A stretch of DNA of 64,000 bases from assembly GCF_910592395.1 (NCBI RefSeq), contig NC_088321.1, forward strand, positions 12,896,001 through 12,960,000, written 5' to 3'. Each line of letters begins with the position of its first letter. The stretch's first letter is position 1. This DNA is from Lineus longissimus (Eukaryota; Nemertea; Pilidiophora; Heteronemertea; Lineidae). Shown one piece after another: positions 23,901 to 33,345 of the stretch. A model generated the notes under the pieces. That model made no database searches, was not told where the DNA came from, and saw only the letters and a program-made list of their open reading frames with translations. A program made the translations under genes and the position numbers.

Positions 23901-26900
23901 TTGTTTAAAAATAATCGAACGTACATTGGTCTAGGGCTGAATTCTTTTAAGTACGAGGGAAGGGGAAAAAGAACGTGATGTTTATTGTGATATTAGGGAG
24001 TGTAATGACGAGAGGGGTTTCTCTATACTTGGTATCTCCTCATTATAGTGCACAAGAGTCCAGTGGTCTCCCAACCTCAGAGAGAACTTTGCCTACCCCT
24101 TCCTTGTTATACAGATGTTCACAGTCACGCTCACGCTAAAGTAAGTAATCAACATAGCTAAAGGTATACCACTAAACAAGATGCAAACAATATCAGTGTC
24201 GGGTTGGCCCAGGCCGCGTTTGACATCCGACTGACAGACTGACTACTGTACGACGGGGTGAAATTGGTCCAAAGTTGGGTGAAAATTGTCCCCTACATTT
24301 TCCACCCAAGATCATGAAGCATACAATGGTAATTTTATTTTATTTCAACATCATCATTGTGCAAAACATGTTAAAAGATAACTCAGTTGGCTAAAGTTAT
24401 CATAGACTGGCCAAAAAAAGGCTTGGGAGGTGGGGCTAAAGTTATCATAGTCTGGCCTAGATATAACTTTTGGAGGTGGTGCAATTTACCCCCCAGGGCC
24501 GCTTTCATCCACTTTACGATACTAGTAGTTTGGTAGTTTGAGTAACACAAACCCATTCTCCCTGCAAGATATACATGCATACGTTTTGTACAAATGAAAT
24601 AAAGTGAAAAAGCGACTCGAAAATTACGATAGAAATACGAAATTTTTAATTCATTCTCAATTCGGCCATTGGCATGTCACGCCTGCTAGTGATGCTTGCT
24701 GACTGTAAACACTATTCAGATTGTACAAGTTAGCGTCGAAAATTGTTATATGGCACATGTATTTCGGGAAGATTTTCATTACGAACCTTGACTCCTCTTT
24801 TCCAGATCAACACAGCCAGACCATAAACACAGCCTCTTGATCGCACTGGCCACCGCGTGTTTCATACTGCCTTGGCAGTTTGGACAGTTTGTTCTCGTGA
24901 CCCAAACTATGTCTCTGTTTGCCATGTACATTCTACAAATTATCAACTCGCACAAACTGATAGTCATACTCGTTGGGCAGTCGGTGAGTCCTGAAGAGAA
25001 TTCCTATGAACATAATCGTACTCGTGCCTTAATTAGTTTAGTCTAAAGGGGGACAATTTGTACATGAATATATACTGTTTATTTTCTAAAGTTAAGGGCT
25101 CATAATTATTTTGCTGAGTCATTTGAGGAATATTCCCAATAATTTCTCTCTCTTGCATTATTTTTTGCACTTCTCCAATACCCAGGAGAGTGATGCAATG
25201 CAACTTGTCCTTTTCAGGTTGGCCTTTGGGCGAGCTTCATCTTCCTGTTTGGGAATGAGATGTTGCTGACGTCATATTTATTTGCTGCTTTAGTCACTGC
25301 ACACGTACGTACACATCAAGCAGCACACTTTTAAAACAAGGGTTTTTGAGGTTTTTATAACATTTTAAGGGTTTTCAGCACTCCGTAGAGGTCTTTAAGG
25401 TCTTTTAACAGGCTCTCTGGCCAACTTCAAGACATTTTTAGGAAAATTTAGGGCAGTTTCAGTTCACATTTAGGGAGTTTTAGGGATATTTGTAGCCAAT
25501 TATAAGGTTATTTAGGGCATATTATTCATTATCTAATGGATTACCTATGTACTATTTCCTGGATTTCATGCACATACTCACAAAATACTTGTCCAGATGC
25601 GTTTGGCAAACCTCTACTGCCCGTGTGTTGGAGACCGGTAATCAAATCTAACCAACACCAGGATATGAAAAGATATGCCAGTCACATCAGACATTGAGCA
25701 GCGCGTGATCACCGGAACAAGAGAAAATTTGGGATTTATAGGGAAAATGAGCTGAAATTAGGGATTTTTAGGGAAAGTCAAAACAATAGGGGATTTTTAG
25801 GGTCGCCAAAAACCTGCAAACTAAAAAATCTCTTGGGGTTTGTCGCGGGGTCGCTTCCCGGAAAAACCTCTCGGGCGTGCATATGGCAATGTATGTGCGT
25901 TGGCTGTAAACCCCAAAAGCTTTTTCTGAAGCTCAAAAATCATTATTTTTAAAAGGCCACTATATACCTTCCCTATACAGAACACTGTAAAAGGTAAAAT
26001 AGATTATTGCTTAACTTTATGACGTAATGATTGCACGAGCCAATCAGATCCTTGCAGTGCAGTTTCACCATGGTTAATCTGTGGTGATTAGTACGAGAAC
26101 ATGTTATTGTTTTGAAGGAAAACGAAAATCCTGCCATATAAATTTACATTCACAATACGAGTTCCGACCAGTCGATAGAGTTGCAGATTATCCGGAATTT
26201 GTGTGTGTTTGTATTTTCCGGTCACAATTTAAATTTTGCTCTTAGAGCAGGGTTTTTGATCTCTAGCCATAGATATCAGTAAAATGATGACCTTCAGTGT
26301 CTACATTGTCAAATTTGTTGCTGCAGCTATTTAACGTCAATATACTGCCATTTTTTATACCCATCCGATATCATATTAAGGGTGTATTTGAAATTGTTAA
26401 GAGGCGAAATATATCTTGAAAAAAATTGAGATTTGCTTTGTCGTCTTTCAGATTCTTACCAGTTTCGAATCGTTTATTTTCCAAATCAAGAGACCTCTGA
26501 TAATAATGATGATACAAGGGGCATCTTTAGTCGCTGGTACACTAACAGTGAAGCGGGCGATGTCGATGATGCTGTCCGTGAAGGACGATGCCCACATCAG
26601 CGCGATCCTGCTTAGCAAGTTCACCAACTTCAGCAACTTCCACACCAAGATGTATACATGCAATTCCGAATTCGACTTCATGGCATTTGAGGTTAGTTCA
26701 GCAAGGCTATTGATGTATCGGAAGTATCTCCAGAAAACGACAACCACGCCAGCGATTAAATTTTTGGTTGCGAGATAGCGCTTGGCCGTTGGGCCTATAT
26801 CAGTTATCACGCGACAGCGACCAGGGAGGGAAAATGCTCCAGTAGAATCAGGCCTTCAATCTGATTCGCGCCATTCCGCATTTTAAAGCCTTTGATTTTT

Positions 26901-29900
26901 ATATCTGAACCCCTGGTAAATTTTCAGACACGTCAGAAGATATTTTCAGAATTATACGCATCTAATAGGAGCTTTGCTGCTCGTAACTACTGGTGGTCCA
27001 GGAAAATTAAAAGGCCGCGGCTATTCTTACGACTATCCCTAATGTATTTTACATACAAAGTGCTTGTTATTCTTACGACGATCATTTTCACCTTTTTGGG
27101 CCTTAATCCTAACCCTGACGCTCACCCTGACCCTTGCACTTACTCCTAGCGCCAACCCCAACCCTAACCCTTCCTTTACACTAGTCTTATCTCCCTTGAT
27201 CCTCAGTTTAATCTCTGAAATCGCATAAATCCTAAGTTACGACTAGTCGTAAGAATAGCCACGCAGTTACATACAGTGCCGTAGTGCACATGCATACATG
27301 TACGAATTTGCGGAAACTCGGTATTCATAGTAGTTTTTATCTGTCGACACAATAGCATTGTTGAAATTTAGTTCGAATATTCAACGAACGTCGTAGCAAG
27401 CTGACACGATTGAGATGTCTACTCATCAACAACACCGCCAGAAACACGTGTTATCTTTCTCATTTTTTTCAGATTCCAATGCGAATGTCGAAGACACTAC
27501 TATTGCCATCTGTAGGTATTATAGTGGTCGCCATAATTTGCAATGTTCTCAAGAAACCATTTGAAGGCTCGCGGAATACACAAATGAAAAGTGTCATGGA
27601 ACATGATACATTGTAAGTACGAGAAAGTAACTTAACTCATGGAGTGAGTTGGCAAAACCCCTTAAATCGGGTGATATTTAAGTGGGAAGACAATCTGTTC
27701 CATAAAAAGACCTTGTTCATTGTACACAATGTACTTCATCTTTAGGACCCTCAATGAAAGAGTCATTTATGAAAAATTGCTCACTTAAGCTGTTGATAAA
27801 TCAATCAATTCTTTCATGAATCTATCGATTCTTTCTATAGCTCGTCACTTAATCGAGACGGTAAGCAGCTGAATCAGCCTTGGAGGGCGATAATTCTGAG
27901 ATAGGCCTTCCCATCAATGTCACATGCAGTACAATGGGCGGTCTCGGTTGCTCAATCGACCGCTGCAACGTTGGTCGAACGTTACTTGTGTACATTAAAT
28001 TTACTGAAAGCTATAACGCTTAGCTGCTTGAGCAACAATATGGGCCCTGATGTGCACTCTCTAGCATTTCTTTTTAATTTCAGAGCACATGGATTTGAAC
28101 CACATGCTGAGGTGAGCGAAAGATTAATGGTCAGCGGTCAATATAATCAAGAAGAAATAAAAACGGCTTTGACATTCTTCGTCTTTATCATTCTTGACAC
28201 AATGATTGTGTTTAGCACACTCGAATCCCAGTAATTTATTGCCAAATCTGCGGTAGTTAATTCTAAAAAAATGTCATCCTTCAAACCATAAAGTACTGAA
28301 TTGTCATTGTTTTCTTAAAGTTTCGCATAAAGTTTTGCTTTGGTTTTATTTAGGTACAGCAACAACATGATGAAATTGCCGATTATCATGAAATTCATCT
28401 TTTGTCAAATATGTTTCAGCTAGTCTACCATGTGTTCCAGTTGGCCTCCTTCAGCCTGATGGCAATGATGATAATGAGATTGAAACTGTTGTGGACGCCC
28501 CACATGTGTCTCGTCACCTCACTGCTGGCTTCGAGAAAGGTGAGTGGAGCCAAAGGACAAGTAAATAGACTGGCCATGCAACGCTAGTCCATTGATGCCT
28601 GACCAGACAAGATGGGTGCAGTGGCTAGTACAGCGAATTGCATATTATCTCGCCCGGGTCAAACTACTTTACAAGCTCGGAATAATTCATTGGAAAAAGG
28701 CCTACCAGTAAGTTAAAGGCCATATATCTAGGTCTGCACCACCGTTTTGGCAACGACTTGAAATCATAAAGCAAAGAGGACTCTTTTAAAACGAAGTGAA
28801 TAACACTTTCAAGGGTGTGAGTCTTTATTTCCTGGGGCTCCCACCCTTGAAATTGGTATTCAGTTCATTTTGAAGAATTTTTCTCATTGCTAAAGGATTT
28901 CACGTTCTAGAGCAAAAATGGTGCCTATGGTCATTTCATCTCAAACGAAAAGTTATTCGGCACAAGCTACATCGTCGACCGTTTTCTTAACAAAGATTTA
29001 ACTTCGCTTAATAATCGGCCTGATAAGTTATTCTTATCATTTTTCAGTTGTTTGGATGCCTCTTCAGCGAGAAGAGGAGTCATCTTTCTGCGATCGTCTT
29101 GGTTTTAGCGCTGATGAGTTACCAAGGTGTACAGAATCTCGCACACCAGTGGGCCGTCAAAGGGGAGTTTGCCGATTTACCCTTGGAAGAAATGACACAA
29201 TGGGTTAAAGGCAACACACCACGGGGTAAGGACGGGCTACCTTTATTTAATACATATACAAGGGCTAATGGAAATAATGAAATGGTAAGGGGCAATTGTG
29301 CTTACCGGTGTGCAAGGGATAGTAGTCCTAGGGCTGATAGTCCGTGTAACAATAGCCCGCATTGCTAAATGTTTTGGTTAGGGTTAGCGGTACAATAGAT
29401 CATGCTGCTTAATTGATCAAATACAATGCTACCGGACTATGACTCCAGGAGGACTATATCCGCTGTCACACCGGATTGAACGTTGGTATACTCTATTTCC
29501 TATTGATGCATTGAATGTTTTGGATATCCATGACAAAATGGGTTTTACCGGTGTGACAGCGGATATAGTCCCCCTGGAGTCATAGTCCGGTAGCATTGTA
29601 TTTGATCAATTAAGCAGCATGATCTATTGTACCGCTAACCCTAACCAAACATTTAGCAATGCGAGCTATTGTTACACGGACTATCAGCCCTAGGACTACT
29701 ATCCCTTGCACACCGGTAGTAACATTCGTGACCACCCACTTGAACTTGCGTTAGTCATATTAAGCTAATCATTCATGTGCAGCCACCTGTATGACAAAAA
29801 CTTGTGTTTGCAGATGCTGTATTTGCCGGACCAATGCCGACAATGGCGACAATTAAGCTAGTCACTGAACGATCTATAGTAAATCATCCACATTATGAAG

Positions 29901-30671
29901 ATGCCCAACTGAGGTGAGATCCCTCTTGCTTATAGAAACAAAGTGTCGGTCCCAGATTTATATTTTGAAAGAGGCCCATTGACATTATCCCCTTCAGTAT
30001 AATTGACCACACTAAGCGCCATGAAAGTGAAATGACTATCTTAACAACCAAACCCTGCACCAGTGAAGAGTTCATAATGCTGACAGAGACTTGCGAATTT
30101 GCAGGGTCAGTAAATGGGGCCGACCAGTATCACATCTGTCAAAATAAAAATCAGAGCAAAAACGGTATTCTGAGTATTGACAGTTAAACATTGCCCAATT
30201 GTTTCCAGGGAACGAACGAAGATTGCCTACGCTTGGTGTAGTCGCAAGCCACCACATGAGGTGAAAAGAAGCTTAAAGGGATTAGGGGTTGATTACTTAA
30301 TTATGGAAAGTGCATGGTGTTTCGGCCATTCAAAGTAAGTTCTTTCACACTTATATATGGGGGTATAAAATGCAAACATGTACATTGTAAAGAATGTCTT
30401 CTAAAATCCTTCATAGATATGATTGCCCGGGGAAGGATTTGGAAAGGACAGTTTTTGCAGGTGTTCATGACAGCCAATGTGACTACAGATATATTTTCTA
30501 ACTTCTGTAATGTTTTCTTTCAGTACTGGATGCACAATGCTGGATACCTGGGATGCAGATGATGTCGAAAATCGCAACCGGCCTTCGACATGTGTGGAAC
30601 TATTCAAAAAGCCGGAACCATACTTCAAAGCAGTCTTCAAAAACAACGCATATGTTATTCTGAAGTTATGA
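20960..30671 (+). CDS. DPY19L1: DPY19-like protein C-mannosyltransferase, exons 2 to 16
   Basis: Multi-pass ER membrane enzyme of the DPY19 family, which adds mannose to tryptophan of WxxW motifs in thrombospondin repeats and cytokine receptors using dolichol-phosphate mannose. Exons with matching phases: 20960 or 20989-21076, 21725-21862, 22419-22539, 23379-23530, 24049-24140, 24806-24983, 25218-25304, 26452-26691, 27473-27612, 28084-28111, 28420-28539, 29048-29225, 29814-29913, 30209-30334, 30524-30671 (stop TGA). All junctions use GT/AG, and the frame is continuous for about 645 codons. Diagnostic stretches are [70 protein letters not shown] and [15 protein letters not shown]. The last two and the EYP stretch favour the L1/L2 group over L3/L4, from memory of the family. 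A 28-nt microexon (28084-28111) is notable. No inactivating change was seen. Confidence 0.93.
21263..21335 (-). repeat. tRNA-like SINE head in an intron
   Basis: On the minus strand the sequence reads GGCAGCGCGGTGGCACAGTG and later ATGGGTTCGATGCTCGG, matching RNA polymerase III A-box (TGGCACAGTG) and B-box (GGTTCGATGC) patterns at about tRNA spacing. The flanks do not close a convincing acceptor stem, so it is more likely a tRNA-derived SINE than a tRNA gene. A second B-box-like motif (GGTTCGAATCC) in plus orientation lies at 21,454-21,464. Confidence 0.5.
22599..22838. repeat. Family C MITE-like element
   Basis: The ends CACTCTTAGAAAAAAAGG and CTTTATTTCTGAAAGCGTG are imperfect inverse copies. 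The interior has many GGTTTTT/AAAAACC pairs and the shared GTGCATATTTGAG block. It lies in the intron after exon 22419-22539. Confidence 0.7.
23622..23708. mobile_element. Mariner-type mini-MITE, 87 bp
   Basis: Inverted ends CAGGGTGGCCTGGACATATT and AATATATTTCTGGGCCACCCTG, flanked by TA on both sides. It lies 90 bp after the donor of exon 23379-23530. It is too short to encode anything. Confidence 0.8.
24389..24480. repeat. Short tandem duplication, 46-bp unit
   Basis: GGCTAAAGTTATCATAGNCTGGCC occurs at about 24,389 and 24,435, each followed by a GGAGGTGG block. This is a local two-copy repeat within an intron. Confidence 0.7.
25328..25955. repeat. Expanded family C-like region
   Basis: The ends (CACACTTTTAAAACAAGGGTT and CTCAAAAATCATTATTTTTA) and inner GTGCATATGGCAATG block resemble the family C elements. 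The middle has grown by repeated TTTAGGGATTTTTAGGGAAA-like units, so the element is about 2.5 times the usual size. Confidence 0.5.
27019..27260. mobile_element. Fold-back element, 242 bp, with telomere-like interior
   Basis: The ends read GGCTATTCTTACGACTA and its exact inverse (17 bp). The interior at about 27,105-27,172 is a degenerate series of CCTAACCCTGA, CACCCTGACCC and CCAACCCTAACCC units that resembles telomeric repeats. It lies in the intron between exons ending 26,691 and starting 27,473. A minus-orientation family B fragment follows at about 27,265-27,400. Confidence 0.65.
28650..28925 (+). repeat. Family D repeat, without PAN exon
   Basis: Starts CTCGCCCGGGTCAAACTACT and runs through AAAAAGGCCTACCAGTAAGT, CAAAGAGGACTCTTTTAAAA and CACTTTCAAGGGTG to TTCAGTTCATTTTGAAG and TTGCTAAAGGATTTCACG. 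The array units contain the same blocks in the same order, but with about 400 bp holding a PAN exon between the TTTCAAGGGT block and the ATTCAGTTCATTTTGAAG block. Here only a 35-bp inverted pair stands at that place. Confidence 0.75.
29305..29716. mobile_element. Long fold-back element, 412 bp
   Basis: The first and last roughly 170 bp are inverse copies, beginning CCGGTGTGCAAGGGATAGTA and ending with its inverse, around a loop near 29,480-29,540. TA flanks both ends (29,303-29,304 and 29,717-29,718), which would suit a TA-targeting DNA transposon. There is no coding frame. It sits in the intron after the exon ending 29,225. Confidence 0.8.
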
Positions 30672-30689
30672 TGATTTTCAGCAAGATAA

Positions 30690-30990
30690 AAACCTGTGGA
30701 TCATGGTACCCGAGAAGTTATCAACGGCGTTTTCTCCGAATTTGCTGCAGTAAGATCTGGAGTTCCACAGGGAACGGTCCTGGGACCACTCCTGTTTTTG
30801 GTGTATATCAATGATTTGCCAACTGGTGTTTGCTCTCAAACCAGCAGGTTGTTTGCTGATGATTGCCTGCTGTACAGGATAATAAAGTCTACCGCGCGTT
30901 GACGCCGAAATCCTACAGACTTGCACAGGTACAGAAACTGAAATGGGAAATGCATTTTCATCCATCTTAATGCGAGACAATTCAAGTCAA
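30690..30990 (+). mobile_element. Non-LTR reverse transcriptase fragment
   Basis: Translation gives [20 protein letters not shown], then [10 protein letters not shown], the classic RT motifs with FADD at the catalytic site. Remains of the following DLxRLxxW...FHPSKCE-type region come in shifted frames with stops near 30,900-31,000. It is a short internal piece of a Jockey/CR1-like element, already dead. It lies about 20 bp after the DPY19-like stop codon, so it probably forms part of the 3' untranslated region or its flank. An AATAAA at about 30,884 lies inside it. Confidence 0.88.
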
Positions 30991-31353
30991 AATTAATGAA
31001 ACAAAGGAGAAATGAAGTCTTTTGAGTGCCGCTGCAGCAACTTCGGCTGTGATTATCGAGAGGCGGAATGATAACAAACGCAAGTGAGTGTGGACCAGGC
31101 CCTCGATAACTATGACATGTATGAGGAGGCAGCGTGGAGCACTTCACTGCCTGTTGAGCGTCATTCCTGATATTTCGCACACATTTGTCTATACGTTCCA
31201 CATAGTATGTCAGCAAGTTGTAAAATTACCACACATTTTTTCTATAAATTGATAATTGACACCTTTCCTTCCAAATGCATTTTATGTACATGAGATACGC
31301 TCACTAACAAATATCAAATGGCAATGCCCTAGAAATGGGGGGGGGGGGGTAGA
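30991..31353. other. Spacer between the DPY19-like gene and the array
   Basis: No supported gene. A G homopolymer lies at about 31,338-31,349, just before the left edge of array homology. Confidence 0.5.
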
Positions 31354-31434
31354 ATATTGGTATGAGTACTGCTCCCGCTTAAATTTGCGGGTTTAGGTCC
31401 TTCCTTTCCATTTTACGCATATCAGAGTCGTAAC

Positions 31435-33345
31435 TTAGAGATCTAGGGACTTGAATGTCTTGATAAAAGAAACTGGCTCTTTTATATTTGATTCTGAAAC
31501 AATGTACTTTCCTGTTTGTATCTGGTTGAGATTTAACTTAACCAATCGACAATGGTGTTGTGTTTGTTTCTTCAGCCACATAAAGGACCTGCATGGTTTG
31601 GTGATGATGCAGTAAACAGCACATGCTGAAGCGCTGGGGGTGTACTTCCTTGTAAAGACGGATGTTATTGGTATTGAAAGCTTTCCTCTAATGAATATTC
31701 GTCCTGGAAACAAACATTTACAGGGCAGGTTGACCACAGGCACCGCCATTTTGGGCTATAGAACAGAGAACATGCTCCATGGCTTTAAATGGGCATTGAG
31801 TTCATTTTGAGGGAATTCTAATTGCTTGAGAATTGCAAATTCTAGCTTAAATTGGGGTGCCAGTGGTGAACCTTAGACCCAGAGTACTTCAAGACGACGT
31901 CACGAACTCCTCCGCCACAGGAGTGACCTGACCTGTTCATTGTGTTCAACCTCGACATCAGGGGTCTACTTGATTAGCATTCAAAATGGCTGCACCACTG
32001 GACTTTGGATACTCGTGTATGTCATATCACTCGTCATCGCCAGAATCTGGGGATGACGTAGAAATTGTGACCTATGACCCGTCTATTTGGGCACTACGTG
32101 TCAGCACTGTTTCAACATGACCAAAAACCGTTTGTAGCCGATCAAATAATTGTAAAATTGAACAATTATCACAGGATGTATACAGATAAAGAAGCCTTAT
32201 ACTTAAATATATAAAACAAATTATCAAAAGGGTTTTTAAAATAACCTTTTCACAGTGTGAGAGATGTGGCCGACCTAGAAGGCTACATCGACGAACTACT
32301 TACAGGCTTACGCCAATAATTCAAAATTTAAAATTTGTCATCGATTTTGAATTTTTCACTTGCATTAATATAAGCATATAAAATATATATAAATACTTCA
32401 AATACCCAAGTTTGTCTACACAACGTCATTGTTGAAATTTATATCACGTACGAAAAATTCAAATTCAATTTCAAATTTCAAATATTTAACGGACGGCGTA
32501 GGCCTTTAAATGAATGCAGACACGGCCCTGCAAAAATGCACGCATGTATGTAGGTTTATGTCAATTAACCGACCTGAACTCCATTCTCGATAGGATGATA
32601 TTTCAGATCCAGTTAATTTCGTGTTTAAAATCAGAAGCCTTGCCACATAATGTGTTCCGACAACATTGCACAATCTCTGCCAGTGTCCAAAGTAGATTTT
32701 ATAGCAGCCGCCCGCTGAGGTAACATATTCCATCGGCAGATTGCTTATCTTTCTAGTCACTGTGCCCACACTGAAAATTAAGGACCTTCCCATATTATCC
32801 AGATGCATCACAAGGTGAACCCATTTATTAACAGGACATTGCGATTTTAACTCGTATACAACAGTTTTTTCGTTGTGACTATTCCTGTATAAAAGTGCTT
32901 CATGTCCACTGAATAATAGTAGGCTACAAGTATGTCTCTCATCCTGCTTTACTATTTCCATGTATACACCGAATAAAACAAAATTTCCATGCCCCCTCCT
33001 AAAATCCGCAATAGCGTAGACCTGTCTGGCACCAGTGGACAGAAAATAAATATCGCACGCGACTGTAAATATTGAATGATAATAATATTGTGAATTAAAA
33101 GAGAACTCTAAAACACTTGGTCCAGCTGGTGAATGATGGTTTAGACAAGATAATTCCTTTGCAGTATGTTCTATTTGATCAGGGCCAACCACCAGTTGCG
33201 CTGGTCCGAAATTTTCTATCAAATTATGTTCACTTCCAACAATGTTATTGTTGATATTGAACTTGTCTAAGGGCCAGTACCAAAGGATTGTGTTTACGCA
33301 TTTGATCCCGAGATACAGTAAAAACAAAGTTCTTACCATCATCAT
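31435..33345 (-). CDS. Secreted LamG-PAN protein, copy 1
   Basis: Two exons: 33345-32574 and 31703-31435, intron 870 bp. The ATG at 33,345 has a good context (ACCACC before it) and begins a signal peptide (MMMVRTLFLLYLGIKCVNT). WYWPLDKFN then opens a LamG/concanavalin-like jelly roll of about 220 residues, which ends near GSEISSYREWSS. The donor TTCAG/GTCGGT leaves phase 1, and the acceptor TTTGTTTCCAG at 31,704 accepts it, joining to GRIFIRGKLSIP and a PAN/apple-like core with four Cys (ACAVYC, KPCRSFMW, HHCRLV). The stop falls after FKSLDL, giving about 346 residues. Such domains bind carbohydrate or protein, so an extracellular lectin or adhesion role is inferred. A leader region upstream has a donor at 33,649/33,648 and may be a 5' untranslated exon. 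No lesion seen. Confidence 0.78.

Noticed and set aside
26892-27149. Possible extra DPY19-like exon after 26,691
   Set aside because: The exons ending 26,691 and starting 27,473 are already in phase and co-linear with the family, and this stretch belongs to the fold-back element.
31704-31749. ATG-started PAN protein beginning MAVPVVNLPC
   Set aside because: The upstream extension crosses the strong TTTGTTTCCAG acceptor at 31,704. Phase-matched splicing from the LamG donor explains the exon better than a separate gene without a signal peptide.
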